Source: Massilia sp. 9I (GTDB lineage Bacteria; Pseudomonadota; Gammaproteobacteria; Burkholderiales; Burkholderiaceae_D). From it: a stretch of 64,000 bases of DNA. The notes under the pieces are model-generated. The model saw only the letters and a program-made list of their open reading frames with translations, did not search any database and was not told the origin of the DNA. Shown one piece after another: positions 9,191-17,003 of this stretch. The number at the start of each line of letters is the position of its first letter. The first letter of the stretch is position 1. The translations under genes were made by a program, and so were the position numbers. The stretch is taken from NCBI RefSeq assembly GCF_902506415.1, contig NZ_LR733275.1:631651-695650 (forward strand), read 5' to 3'.

Positions 9191-9880
9191 ATGTACCGAG
9201 TGATGTTGGTGGAAGACGACGCGCGTTTGGCGGAGCTCGTCACCGAATACCTGTCTGGCTACGAGTTCGCGGTGGACCTCGTCACCCGCGGCGACCAGGC
9301 GCTGGAACGATTCAAGACGCTGTCGCCCGACGTGGTCGTGCTCGACCTGATGCTGCCGGGCCTGGACGGCATGGTGGTGTGCCGCCAGATCCGCGAGATG
9401 TCCGAGGTGCCGATCCTGATCCTGACCGCGCGCGAGGATTCCTACGACGAAGTCTCGGGCCTGGAACAGGGCGCCGACGATTTCGTCAACAAGCCGGTCC
9501 AGCCGCGCGTGCTGCTGGCGCGCCTGCGCGCCCTGATGCGCCGCACCGCCCAGACCAAGGGCGGCGCCGACGCACGCGTGCTGCAGTTCGGCGCGCTGCG
9601 CATCGTGACCACCGACCGCAGCGTCGTGTGGCGCGGCGAGCCCTGCGTGCTGTCGAATACGGAATACAAGCTGCTGCTGGTGTTGGCGGAAGCCGCCGGC
9701 CGCGTGCTGTCGCGCGACGCCCTGCTCAAGAAGATGCGCGGCATCGAGTTCGACGGCCTGGACCGCAGCATCGACAACTGCATCTCGAAGCTGCGCCGCA
9801 AGTTCGAAGATGCGGACTCGGAAAAGATCAAGACGGTGTGGGGCGAAGGCTACCTGTTCTCGCCGTCGGCATGGAATTGA
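9191..9880 (+). CDS. OmpR/PhoB-family response regulator, RstA-like
   Basis: A 229-residue two-component response regulator. Residues 1-118 are a receiver domain with the acidic pair EDD, the phospho-acceptor Asp in VVLDLMLPG, the switch Thr in ILTARED and Lys in FVNKP. The C-terminal domain (about 130-229) is an OmpR-type winged helix (LLVLAEAAGRVLSRDALL; SIDNCISKLRRKF; VWGEGYLF). AAGGAG is upstream. Motifs and length resemble RstA. The likely partner kinase is not adjacent but begins at 13077 on the same strand, after three genes on the opposite strand. The target genes are probably the intervening envelope genes, which is inference from position. Confidence 0.9.
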   Translation: MYRVMLVEDDARLAELVTEYLSGYEFAVDLVTRGDQALERFKTLSPDVVVLDLMLPGLDGMVVCRQIREMSEVPILILTAREDSYDEVSGLEQGADDFVNKPVQPRVLLARLRALMRRTAQTKGGADARVLQFGALRIVTTDRSVVWRGEPCVLSNTEYKLLLVLAEAAGRVLSRDALLKKMRGIEFDGLDRSIDNCISKLRRKFEDADSEKIKTVWGEGYLFSPSAWN

Positions 9881-9920
9881 GATTCACCGGGGTGGCGCGG
9901 CCGGCCCCGGGCGCCAGGCT

Positions 9921-10619
9921 TTATTCGAACAGCGGCACGATCGCCAGCGGCGCGCTGTAGGTGATCACCTGCGCCTGCTCGGCGCCGAAGCGGTAGCTTA
10001 CCGATGGCAGGTCGGCGTCGACGTCGCCGGCAAAAGCCGGGCCCGTGCTGACCGGCAGGGTTTGCTCCCCTTCCGCCCGGCGCAGCTTGACCGAGGTTTC
10101 GACGCCCTTGCGCGGGAACACCATGCGCACCCCGACGCACTGGCGCGAACGCGCGCCGGCGTCCGTGAAGCGGGCATAGGTCAGCGCCTGTTCGCAGCCG
10201 GCGCGCAGGTCGGCCGTGTCGTAGGTATTGTCGGCCTGGGGCGCGATCGTCACCCGGGCGCGCAGGCTGAACGGGCCGATGCGGCGGCTCGGCGCCAGCA
10301 CCGCATTTTCATCGTAGGCCGCCTTCACCAGCGGCAGCACGCCCCGGCCCAGTGCGTCCAGCGCGAGGCTGGTCTGCACGGTCTTTCCCGTCAGGACCAG
10401 CTGCACCCCTTCTCCCAGCGCGCCCTTCTCCCGCGGCACCAGCTGCAAGCCGTTCTGCAGCAGGTTCTTGGCGCCGCCGTACTTCTCGAACACGACCATG
10501 GCGCGGTAGGCGTCGCGGTAACTCGCCCACTCCGACGCGGGCGCGAGCGCCTGCGCCACGGCCAGGCTGGCCGTGGACAGGAGCAGTGCGCATGCGGTGG
10601 CGTGTGCGAGTCGCATCAT
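9921..10619 (-). CDS. Secreted protein of unknown function
   Basis: A 232-residue protein with a clear signal peptide (hydrophobic stretch ending ASLAVAQ). I do not recognise the family. The mature part begins with SEWASYRDAYRAMVVFEKYG, alternates short beta-like stretches, and has two cysteines (AGCEQ and RQCVG). Its ATG overlaps the TGA of the MipA-like gene (TGATG at 10619), so translation is coupled and the two products probably act together at the envelope. It ends 40 bases from the convergent response-regulator stop. No paralogue is present in the window. Confidence 0.75.
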   Translation of the reverse strand: MMRLAHATACALLLSTASLAVAQALAPASEWASYRDAYRAMVVFEKYGGAKNLLQNGLQLVPREKGALGEGVQLVLTGKTVQTSLALDALGRGVLPLVKAAYDENAVLAPSRRIGPFSLRARVTIAPQADNTYDTADLRAGCEQALTYARFTDAGARSRQCVGVRMVFPRKGVETSVKLRRAEGEQTLPVSTGPAFAGDVDADLPSVSYRFGAEQAQVITYSAPLAIVPLFE

Positions 10620-11470
10620 CAGAACCGGTAGGCGAAGGCGGTCGAAACCGTCACGTTATTGGGCCGCTCGACGAGCGGGCTGCGGCGTGCATCGCCCGCC
10701 AGGCGGGTCGCCTGCAGGCTCGAAGTCAGCATCCAGGAAGGCGACAGCGCCCAGTTCCAGCGTGCGCCGATGCGCAGGTCCTTCACGCCGCCGTCCGGGT
10801 GGTATTCGCGGTTGCCGCTCCTGAAAGCCTGGGCGGCGTCGACGCCGAAGTAACTCTGGTTGTAGTCGCGGTTGGCGAAGCTGACGGCCGCCGTCACCGC
10901 CACCGTGTGGTGCGGGGCCAGCTGCAGCGCCAGGCGCTGGATGCCGATTTCGCCACGGATGCCGTCGCGGTCGTTGCCGGCGCCGGCCAGCACGCTGCCG
11001 GTCAGGCGCCACTCGGGGGCCAGGTAAATATTGAGGAAGGCGCCGGCTTCCGGGCGCAGCTTGATCTCTTCCATGCCGGCCAGCGGATTGTCGCGGGCCG
11101 CCATCTCGCGTACCGAGGTGGGCAGCAGGCTGCTGGTGCCGGCCTCGACGCCGCCGACGCGTCCGCCCAGGCCCGATTCGGTGCGGCGCGGGTGGATTGA
11201 CAGCAGCGGGCCGTATTCGACCGTCGGGCTGGATGACAGGTGCATCCCGGCGCTCATGCCCGAAATGAACACGCCGTTGCTCCACTGGACCTGGAGCACC
11301 GGCAGCACCCTGGTTTTCCTGCTGTCCGCCCCTTCGTAGCGTGGCGCCGACGCGACGCCCAGCCCCGCATACATATCGCGGCTGCCGTCGGGCATCGGGT
11401 TGGTGGTCGGCGTCTGTGCGCTTGCGGCGCTGCCCGAGACAGCCAGGACCAGGGCGAAAAGCTTTTTCAT
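10619..11470 (-). CDS. MipA/OmpV-family outer-membrane protein
   Basis: A 283-residue outer-membrane beta-barrel of the MipA/OmpV family. The start at 11470 (MKKLFALVLAVSGSAASAQ) gives a normal signal peptide; the frame extending to 11530 is rejected. Family features are the N-terminal DMYAGLGVASAPRYEGAD, the following VLPVLQVQWSNGVF, alternating amphipathic strands, and a C-terminal aromatic (VSTAFAYRF). MipA was described as a scaffold for murein synthase in E. coli; most homologues are uncharacterised and often sit beside two-component systems, as here. It lies 72 bases downstream of the lipoprotein gene and is coupled to the secreted gene after it. Confidence 0.85.
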   Translation of the reverse strand: MKKLFALVLAVSGSAASAQTPTTNPMPDGSRDMYAGLGVASAPRYEGADSRKTRVLPVLQVQWSNGVFISGMSAGMHLSSSPTVEYGPLLSIHPRRTESGLGGRVGGVEAGTSSLLPTSVREMAARDNPLAGMEEIKLRPEAGAFLNIYLAPEWRLTGSVLAGAGNDRDGIRGEIGIQRLALQLAPHHTVAVTAAVSFANRDYNQSYFGVDAAQAFRSGNREYHPDGGVKDLRIGARWNWALSPSWMLTSSLQATRLAGDARRSPLVERPNNVTVSTAFAYRF

Positions 11471-11542
11471 GTCTTCGATCGAGAGAGTTCGGCGACCTGA
11501 TATTTTACGTCGGGCAAGCCAAACTCTCACGCATTGTTACCA

Positions 11543-12763
11543 CTAGGTACGTTTTTCCGTCACGAATTCGACTGGCGCCTCGGTGCGGTTGACCACGACC
11601 AGGTGTGCCGGGTAGACGATCATCATGCCGCAGGCGACGTCCGGCGCGGGCCCGGTATCGACGATGCCGACCTTGAGCTTGCCGTCACGGAAGGACACGT
11701 CGCGGATGCCGCTGTTGTGGCAGGTGCTCGGCATCCCGCCGCGGAACGCGCCGATCACCATCTGCTTGCTGAAATCGACCTTGGGCACTGGGACGCCCGG
11801 GCCGGCATGCTCGGCCCACAGGGTAGCCCAGGCGGATTCGTCGCGGATCACGACATTGCGCTGCGTATGGATGTTGGTGCGCACTTCCGCGCCGATGGTC
11901 GTGAAGTTAAAGTACGGCGACACGATCTTGCGGAACTCGACCGGGGCATCGACCTTCGGCACCGCCACCACGCGCATCGGCTGGGTCACGACTGCCAGGC
12001 AGGTCGCTACTGGCGACATGTCGCGGTATTCATATTCGACCAGCAGCTTGCCGTCCTTGGCGCCGACGTACACGACGTCGAAATTGCCGCAGCCGGCATT
12101 GCCGCTACCGGCAAACACGGCCACCAGCATGTTGTTGGTGAAATCGAATTCCGGGGCCGCGACACGGGTCTTGCTGTGTTCCGCCCACAGGGCGCTCCAG
12201 GCGGCCGCATCCTTGATCACGACTTCGCGCGGCGTCTCGATGTTCGAGAAGGTGTCGCTCACCACGGTCTTGAAGGCCACCGGCGTGCCCGACTTCGGCA
12301 GGAAACTGACCGGCTCGACCTTGTGGCCGGCGCCCAGGCCGAGATTGGCCTTGTCGAGGTTCTTCAGGATCGTGTCGAACAGCGGACGCAGGCTCGCGTC
12401 GGTGCAGCTGGTCTGCGGACCGGCGATGGTCTGGTTCGATGAGCACAGCACGGCCTGCGGCGTCGGCCCCATCAGGCTCACGCTGTAGGCAGCGTCGTAG
12501 CAGCCATAGTCGGCGCGGTCGGATACGACGTACTTGCCGTCGACGACAAACAGATTGTTGCGGGTCGATGCGCAAGAAGCCTCCTGCGCCATCTTGATGA
12601 ACTCGGAAACGACCGGAACGCCACCATTCGGCTCGCCGACGGCGATACCTTGCCCTGCCTGCTGGTTCTTCATGACGGTGCTGCCGTCGCTGCCACCGCC
12701 GCAGGCTGCCAGGGTCACGCCGACAACTGCGGCGGTGACAAGAGTGCGTCCAACCATACTCAT
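11543..12763 (-). CDS. Lipoprotein with two PrcB_C-like repeats
   Basis: A 406-residue predicted lipoprotein. The ATG at 12763 is preferred over the GTG at 12778 because GGAG lies 9 bases before it. The signal peptide ends in a lipobox (LAAC, then GGGSDGS). The C-terminal half holds two copies of a domain of about 110 residues, each with W..LWAEH, a P..DF..NM or P.VDFSKQM segment, a 'DGKL' strand and a closing 'VVAV' or 'VVVN' strand. The pattern resembles the PrcB C-terminal domain found in treponemal protease-complex proteins; function is unknown. The tandem arrangement suggests internal duplication. It is the first gene of the leftward block between rstA- and rstB-like genes. Confidence 0.8.
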   Translation of the reverse strand: MSMVGRTLVTAAVVGVTLAACGGGSDGSTVMKNQQAGQGIAVGEPNGGVPVVSEFIKMAQEASCASTRNNLFVVDGKYVVSDRADYGCYDAAYSVSLMGPTPQAVLCSSNQTIAGPQTSCTDASLRPLFDTILKNLDKANLGLGAGHKVEPVSFLPKSGTPVAFKTVVSDTFSNIETPREVVIKDAAAWSALWAEHSKTRVAAPEFDFTNNMLVAVFAGSGNAGCGNFDVVYVGAKDGKLLVEYEYRDMSPVATCLAVVTQPMRVVAVPKVDAPVEFRKIVSPYFNFTTIGAEVRTNIHTQRNVVIRDESAWATLWAEHAGPGVPVPKVDFSKQMVIGAFRGGMPSTCHNSGIRDVSFRDGKLKVGIVDTGPAPDVACGMMIVYPAHLVVVNRTEAPVEFVTEKRT

Positions 12764-12822
12764 CTTATTCTTCTCCACACTAGCCGGCGCCTTGGGTAGC
12801 CACCGATCGTTTCCTTTGGAAT

Positions 12823-12856
12823 AAAAAAACCCGCCGACACTCGCATATCAGGCGGG
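12823..12856 (-). terminator. Intrinsic terminator in the leader of the lipoprotein gene
   Basis: Read on the minus strand: CCCGCC, an 15-base loop region, GGCGGG, then seven T (12829-12823). It lies about 60 bases upstream of the lipoprotein start at 12763, in the same orientation, while no minus-strand gene lies upstream. It is therefore either an attenuator in the lipoprotein leader or the end of a short non-coding RNA starting between about 12900 and 13010. Confidence 0.65.
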
Positions 12857-13029
12857 CAAACGGAAAACCAGATAAACCTAAACCTGATGTATGAGCATAG
12901 TAAGAATTCCCCGCGTTTCATTCCCCCTCGATCTGTCGAGGAATTGTCACTAATTTGTAAGGCATGAATTGGTATCGAAGAGGTATATCATTTGTCATTG
13001 CTCCTATACAATGCGGTCAGGGAGAAACT

Positions 13030-13080
13030 ATGTATTGCGCAGCAATCCTTAACCGCCAGTTATACAGGATGGGTACGTGA
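13030..13080 (+). CDS. 16-residue leader ORF coupled to the kinase gene
   Basis: A 17-codon frame (MYCAAILNRQLYRMGT, stop) with a strong AGGGAG 5 bases upstream of its ATG. Its TGA overlaps the GTG start of the histidine kinase (GTGA at 13077-13080). Position and ribosome binding site argue for translation, with termination feeding ribosomes onto the kinase start. The peptide itself resembles nothing I know. Confidence 0.45.
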   Translation: MYCAAILNRQLYRMGT

Positions 13081-14378
13081 ACCGGATATTCTTCCGCTTC
13101 TTCGTGCTGGTCATGTTGTCGATCACGGCGGCCACCTTCGTGATTTACTTTGCCTTCAGCCGGCTGTTCGGGGATCCGCTCGAGGACATCGCACGCCGCC
13201 AGGCAGCCGCGCAGATTTTCCTGCTGGAGCAATACGTCGACGAAGCGCCGCCCGACGACTGGCTCACCCGCCTCAACAACGTGCGCGTAGTCTCCAAAGT
13301 GCGCTACGACCTGATCCCGCTGGCGGATGCGCGTAATGCCCTGCCCGCCGCCCGCCGCGCCCAGCTGGACCGCGGCGAGATCGTGCTGGATCCCGCCAGC
13401 CGCAGTTTCTATCGCCGGGTCGACCTGGAAGGCAACCGCTACATCGGCAGCCACGAGGAAGTGCTGCACGCCCAGAACCTGCCGATCGACATCAACCAGG
13501 CCCTCAAGATGGAAGCGCTGCGCTACGTGATCGTCGCGATTGCCTTGCTGGTGCCGATCGCCCTGTGGTCGCGTTCGCACTGGCAGGGGCTGCAGTCGCT
13601 ATCGCGCCTGGCCGACGAATTCGGCAGCGGCAAGCTGACCGCGCGTTCGCAGATGAAGCCCTCGGCCAATATCTATCCGCTGGCCGAACGCATCAACCAC
13701 ATGGCCGACCGCATCGAAGACCTGCTGGAAGCGCAGAAAAGCCTGCTGCATTCGGTGTCGCACGAGCTGCGCACGCCGATCGCGCGGCTGGAATTCGGCC
13801 TCGAACTGCTCGATGCGCGCGCCAAGGATCCGGACCTGAGCAAGCGCATCGCCGCCATGGAAGGCGACCTGCGCGAGCTGAACGCCCTGGTCAATGAACT
13901 GCTCGACATGAGCAAACTCGACAGCGCCCGCAACCTGCAAGCCGAGCCGGTGGTGCTGGGCGAGGTGCTGCGCGAGTGCACCGAGATGCTGCCGCCGTCT
14001 CAGCTCGCGCTCGATTGCGCGCTGGACGATGAGCTGGGCGAGCTGGAACTGGACCGGCGCCTGCTGGCGCGGGCCGTCTGCAACCTGCTGCGCAATGCGC
14101 AGAAATATGCGGGCAGCCGCATCCTGCTGGCCGCCACGCGCGACCACAAGGGCGTCGAGATCACGGTCGACGACGACGGCCCCGGCATTCCCGAGGACGA
14201 ACGCGAAAAGATCTTCGACCCCTTCTACCGCCTCGACCGCAGCCGCGACCGCGCCACCGGCGGCTTCGGCCTCGGCCTGTCGATTGCGCGCAAGGCGGTG
14301 GCGCTGCATGGCGGCAGCCTGCGCGTAGAAGGCTCGCCGCTGGGCGGGGCGCGCTTCGTCATCCATCTTCCCGCTTGA
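13077..14378 (+). CDS. Sensor histidine kinase, RstB-like
   Basis: A 433-residue membrane kinase. A transmembrane segment at about residues 5-25 is followed by a periplasmic loop of about 115 residues and a second membrane helix near residues 145-162. Then come a HAMP region, the DHp helix with the phospho-accepting His in SVSHELRTPIARLEF, and the HATPase domain (N-box NLLRNAQKYA, DDDGPGIP, GGFGLGLSI). The GTG start has AGGA 7 bases upstream and overlaps a small leader ORF. It presumably phosphorylates the RstA-like regulator at 9191; the two are separated by three antisense genes. It heads a plus-strand run through to 15850. Confidence 0.88.
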   Translation: MNRIFFRFFVLVMLSITAATFVIYFAFSRLFGDPLEDIARRQAAAQIFLLEQYVDEAPPDDWLTRLNNVRVVSKVRYDLIPLADARNALPAARRAQLDRGEIVLDPASRSFYRRVDLEGNRYIGSHEEVLHAQNLPIDINQALKMEALRYVIVAIALLVPIALWSRSHWQGLQSLSRLADEFGSGKLTARSQMKPSANIYPLAERINHMADRIEDLLEAQKSLLHSVSHELRTPIARLEFGLELLDARAKDPDLSKRIAAMEGDLRELNALVNELLDMSKLDSARNLQAEPVVLGEVLRECTEMLPPSQLALDCALDDELGELELDRRLLARAVCNLLRNAQKYAGSRILLAATRDHKGVEITVDDDGPGIPEDEREKIFDPFYRLDRSRDRATGGFGLGLSIARKAVALHGGSLRVEGSPLGGARFVIHLPA

Positions 14379-14397
14379 TTCCTACCACGAGCCAGCC

Positions 14398-14967
14398 ATG
14401 AAGCGATTCACCATCCCTGCCCTGCTGTTCCTCCTTGCCCTGCCGGCGGCGGCCGAAAAGGCCGATGCCTACAAGCCGACCAGTATCAAGTGCCGGGCCT
14501 GCGACGCCAATAGCCTGACCGGCGCCTACAAGGTCGCCGGCGGCGTGGAAGTCACCCGCGGCACGCTCAGGATCGATGCCGACAGCGGCCACGTCGAAGA
14601 ATCGAAGGACGGCTTCCAGCGTCTGGTGCTGCAGGCGGAGCCCGGCAACAAGGTGCGCTTCCGCCAGAAGGCCGACGGGCCGGGCGAACGCTGGATCGAA
14701 GGCGAAGCCGACCGCGTCGAGTACGACGACCGCTCGGCCCTGGTGAAACTGTCGACGCAGGCGAAGGTGCGGCGCACACTCGACGGCCAGCAGACCGAGG
14801 TGGCGGATGGCGAATGCATCATCTACGACAGCCGCCTGGAGCAGTTCACCGTCCGCAATACCAGCAGCTGCGAAGACCGCCCGGGGGGCGGGCGCGGCAC
14901 CATCGTCCTGCAATCGAAGCGCCGCCCGCCGCCGGCGCCGGCCATCGCCACCACGGAGACCCCATGA
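14398..14967 (+). CDS. LptA/OstA-like periplasmic protein
   Basis: A 189-residue protein with a signal peptide (LLFLLALPAAAEK) and an OstA/LptA-type beta-jellyroll. Diagnostic features are LTGAYKVAGGVEVTRGTLRIDADS-like strands, FRQKADGPGERWIEGEADRVEYDD, and a basic, proline-rich tail. Bridge-forming LptA carries LPS across the periplasm, but the canonical lptA normally sits with lptB/lptC, which are absent here. This is therefore probably a paralogue of unknown role. It starts 19 bases after the kinase stop and overlaps the next gene by ATGA. The two cysteines in KCRACDAN and a third near the C-terminus are unusual for LptA. Confidence 0.7.
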   Translation: MKRFTIPALLFLLALPAAAEKADAYKPTSIKCRACDANSLTGAYKVAGGVEVTRGTLRIDADSGHVEESKDGFQRLVLQAEPGNKVRFRQKADGPGERWIEGEADRVEYDDRSALVKLSTQAKVRRTLDGQQTEVADGECIIYDSRLEQFTVRNTSSCEDRPGGGRGTIVLQSKRRPPPAPAIATTETP

Positions 14968-15269
14968 TCCTCGAAGTCGCCACCCTCGACGTCCGCCCCG
15001 GCCAGGAAGAAGCTTTCGAAGCCGCCTTCCGCCAGGCGTCAAGCATCATTGCCGGCGTGCCCGGCTACGTGTCGCACCAGCTGCAGCGCTGCCTGGAACG
15101 CAGCAGCCGCTACGTGCTATTGGTGAACTGGCAGACGCTGGAAGACCACACGGTGGGCTTTCGCGGTTCGTCCGGCTACCAGGAGTGGAAGGCGCTGCTG
15201 CACCATTTCTACGATCCGTTCCCGACGGTCGAGCATTACACGATGATCCTCGATGGAGGCCCGATATGA
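14964..15269 (+). CDS. Antibiotic biosynthesis monooxygenase (ABM) family protein
   Basis: A 101-residue ferredoxin-like fold protein of the ABM family. It begins MILEVATLDVRPGQEEAFEAAF and carries the typical strand VLLVNWQTLEDHTVGFRGS and helix SGYQEWKALLHHFYDP. Members are small dimeric monooxygenases or heme/quinone-handling proteins; the substrate cannot be inferred. ATGA overlaps with both the gene before (14964) and the gene after (15266) show tight translational coupling. The ATG at 14964 gives a full-length ABM domain; the frame's more upstream start is antagonised by the LptA-like gene. Confidence 0.85.
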   Translation: MILEVATLDVRPGQEEAFEAAFRQASSIIAGVPGYVSHQLQRCLERSSRYVLLVNWQTLEDHTVGFRGSSGYQEWKALLHHFYDPFPTVEHYTMILDGGPI

Positions 15270-15850
15270 GCATTGCGCTACGTTGCCGCTGCGGCCAGCT
15301 GCGCGGCCAGGTCGACAGCCGGCGCGTGGCGGCGCGCGCGGTCTGCTACTGCAAGGATTGCCAGGCCTATGGCCACTTCCTCGGCACGGGCGTGCTCGAC
15401 CCCGCCGGCGGCACCGAGGTGGCGGCCACCCTGCCCGCCGCCGTGCGTTTCGAGGCCGGCCTGGAGCACCTGGCCTGCATGTCGCTGGGCCCCAAGGGCC
15501 TGTATCGCTGGTATGCCGGCTGCTGCCGCACCCCGATCGGGAACACGCCGCGCGATCCGCGTACCTCTTACGTGGGACTGGTGCGGGCCTGCCTGGACGC
15601 CTCTGACGCGCAGCTCGATCAAGAGCTCGGCCCGCTGCGCTGCCGCGTCGAGACGCAGTCCGCCACGGCGCCCGTGCAGTCGAGCGGCCTGAATACCGTG
15701 CGGGCGGTATGCAAGATCGGATGGATGCTGGTGAAGGCGCGCCTGGGCGGCGGCTATCGGGAGAATCCCTTCTTCCGGTCCGGAACGGCCGAACCGGTGA
15801 AGGAGGTGCAGGTACTGTCGCTGGAACAGCGCAAGGCGCTGACCCGGTAG
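15266..15850 (+). CDS. GFA-like / DUF6151-type putative zinc protein
   Basis: A 194-residue protein whose cysteines resemble the glutathione-dependent formaldehyde-activating (GFA) fold: CRCGQLRG at the N-terminus, CYCKDCQAYGHFLG about 30 residues on, and YRWYAGCCRTPIGN in the middle. These would bind one or two zinc ions. The C-terminal half is not GFA-like and suggests the DUF6151 group. The ATG overlaps the ABM stop (ATGA). It is the last gene of the kinase-led run, and its stop is 3 bases from the convergent small membrane gene. Biochemical role unknown. Confidence 0.7.
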   Translation: MSIALRCRCGQLRGQVDSRRVAARAVCYCKDCQAYGHFLGTGVLDPAGGTEVAATLPAAVRFEAGLEHLACMSLGPKGLYRWYAGCCRTPIGNTPRDPRTSYVGLVRACLDASDAQLDQELGPLRCRVETQSATAPVQSSGLNTVRAVCKIGWMLVKARLGGGYRENPFFRSGTAEPVKEVQVLSLEQRKALTR

Positions 15851-15853
15851 AGG

Positions 15854-16210
15854 TCAGCGTTCGGTCTGGCGCCGGGAGGGATAACGCGAGACGTGCTCGT
15901 ACTGTCCGCGCACGTGCGTGATCCCGACCCACAGGTGTTCCCACCAGTGATCGCGCGAGCGCACGGTGGCCAGGCAGGCCTTATCGACGCCGCCCTCGAA
16001 GAGCGGGTCGGGGCACTTGTTGGTCATCAGGGCGTAGCGCTGGTTCTCGGCATTGACGAGGGCGATCGCGAGCCAGATGGCCAGGCCCGCGAAGAAGACC
16101 GCCAGCGACCACGCGATGTGATTCACGTAGCTGGTCTCAAACAGGTCCTCCTCGTTGGGCCGGGACCCATCGTACATCTTGAGGACTTCGCGCTCGACAT
16201 CCTTGCTCAT
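15854..16210 (-). CDS. Small single-pass membrane protein coupled to dsbA
   Basis: A 118-residue protein with one transmembrane helix (about residues 33-53, WSLAVFFAGLAIWLAIALV). An acidic N-terminus and a C-terminal part with two cysteines (NKCPDP, KACLAT) lie either side of it. Its ATG overlaps the dsbA TGA (ATGA at 16207-16210), so it is translated after the thiol oxidase. The topology would place the two cysteines in the periplasm if the N-terminus is cytoplasmic, making it a possible DsbA substrate. I do not recognise the family. Confidence 0.7.
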   Translation of the reverse strand: MSKDVEREVLKMYDGSRPNEEDLFETSYVNHIAWSLAVFFAGLAIWLAIALVNAENQRYALMTNKCPDPLFEGGVDKACLATVRSRDHWWEHLWVGITHVRGQYEHVSRYPSRRQTER

Positions 16211-16869
16211 TTCGTGGCGGCTGCTTTCTTGACCAGTGCGTCCATGACCTGGGTGGTCGCCTGCATCGTGGCTTCCATGCCCTGGATCTTGTTGGCTTCC
16301 GACACCTGGCTCGGCGACACCACGTACTTGCCGTCGATGATGATGGTCGGGGTGCCGGTCACCTTGTAGTTGTTCGAGATCTGGCCCAGGCGGCGCAGCT
16401 TGGTGGTCACGCCGAACGAGTTCCAGGTTTCCATGAACTTGGCGCGGTCCAGGCCATTCTTCGCAGCCCACTCGATGATCGCGTCATCCTTCATCAGGCG
16501 CTGGCGCTGGACGTGCACGGCCTGGAACACGCGGCCGTGGTATTCCTCCAGCTTGCCCATCGCTTCGAGCGTCAGGAACAGGTGCGCTTCCGGATCGGCC
16601 GGGCCCTGGAACGGCAGGTGGATGCGGCGCATGACGATATTGTCGCCCTGCTTCTTGACCCACCCGTTCAGGGTCGGTTCCAGCGCGTTACATGCCGGGC
16701 AGTGGTAAGCGAAGAATTCGATGACCTCGACCTTCTTGCTCGTCGCCTGCACCGGCTGCGGCGCGCTCAGGGTCTGGAAATCGACACCGTTCTTCGGGTC
16801 GGCAGGCGACGCGAACGCGGTGCTGGCGACCATGGTGGCGGCGATGAGGGAAAAACGCAGAGAACGCAT
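16207..16869 (-). CDS. dsbA: Thiol:disulfide interchange protein DsbA
   Basis: A 220-residue periplasmic oxidase that introduces disulfides into exported proteins. It has a signal peptide (TMVASTAFASPA), a thioredoxin fold with the active site CPAC in FFAYHCPACNALEP (E. coli has CPHC), and the cis-Pro segment VTGTPTIIIDGKYVV. The helical insert lies between. Length fits the family. A coupled small membrane gene follows; the B12 transport genes upstream are separated by 134 bases and are probably a different transcript. The secreted cysteine-rich hydrolases at 30-32 kb are plausible substrates (inference). Confidence 0.93.
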   Translation of the reverse strand: MRSLRFSLIAATMVASTAFASPADPKNGVDFQTLSAPQPVQATSKKVEVIEFFAYHCPACNALEPTLNGWVKKQGDNIVMRRIHLPFQGPADPEAHLFLTLEAMGKLEEYHGRVFQAVHVQRQRLMKDDAIIEWAAKNGLDRAKFMETWNSFGVTTKLRRLGQISNNYKVTGTPTIIIDGKYVVSPSQVSEANKIQGMEATMQATTQVMDALVKKAAATK

Positions 16870-17003
16870 AGGTTTCCTTCCACAATTGATTGAGCAAACG
16901 CCGGGAGATTACCACTTTTTTGGGTCTCCTTCCGGGGGAAAGCCGGAATTTTGCATTTGCTTACGGGTTTAACGTGGGCGATACGGGAGTGTTGCCCTTA
17001 TCG

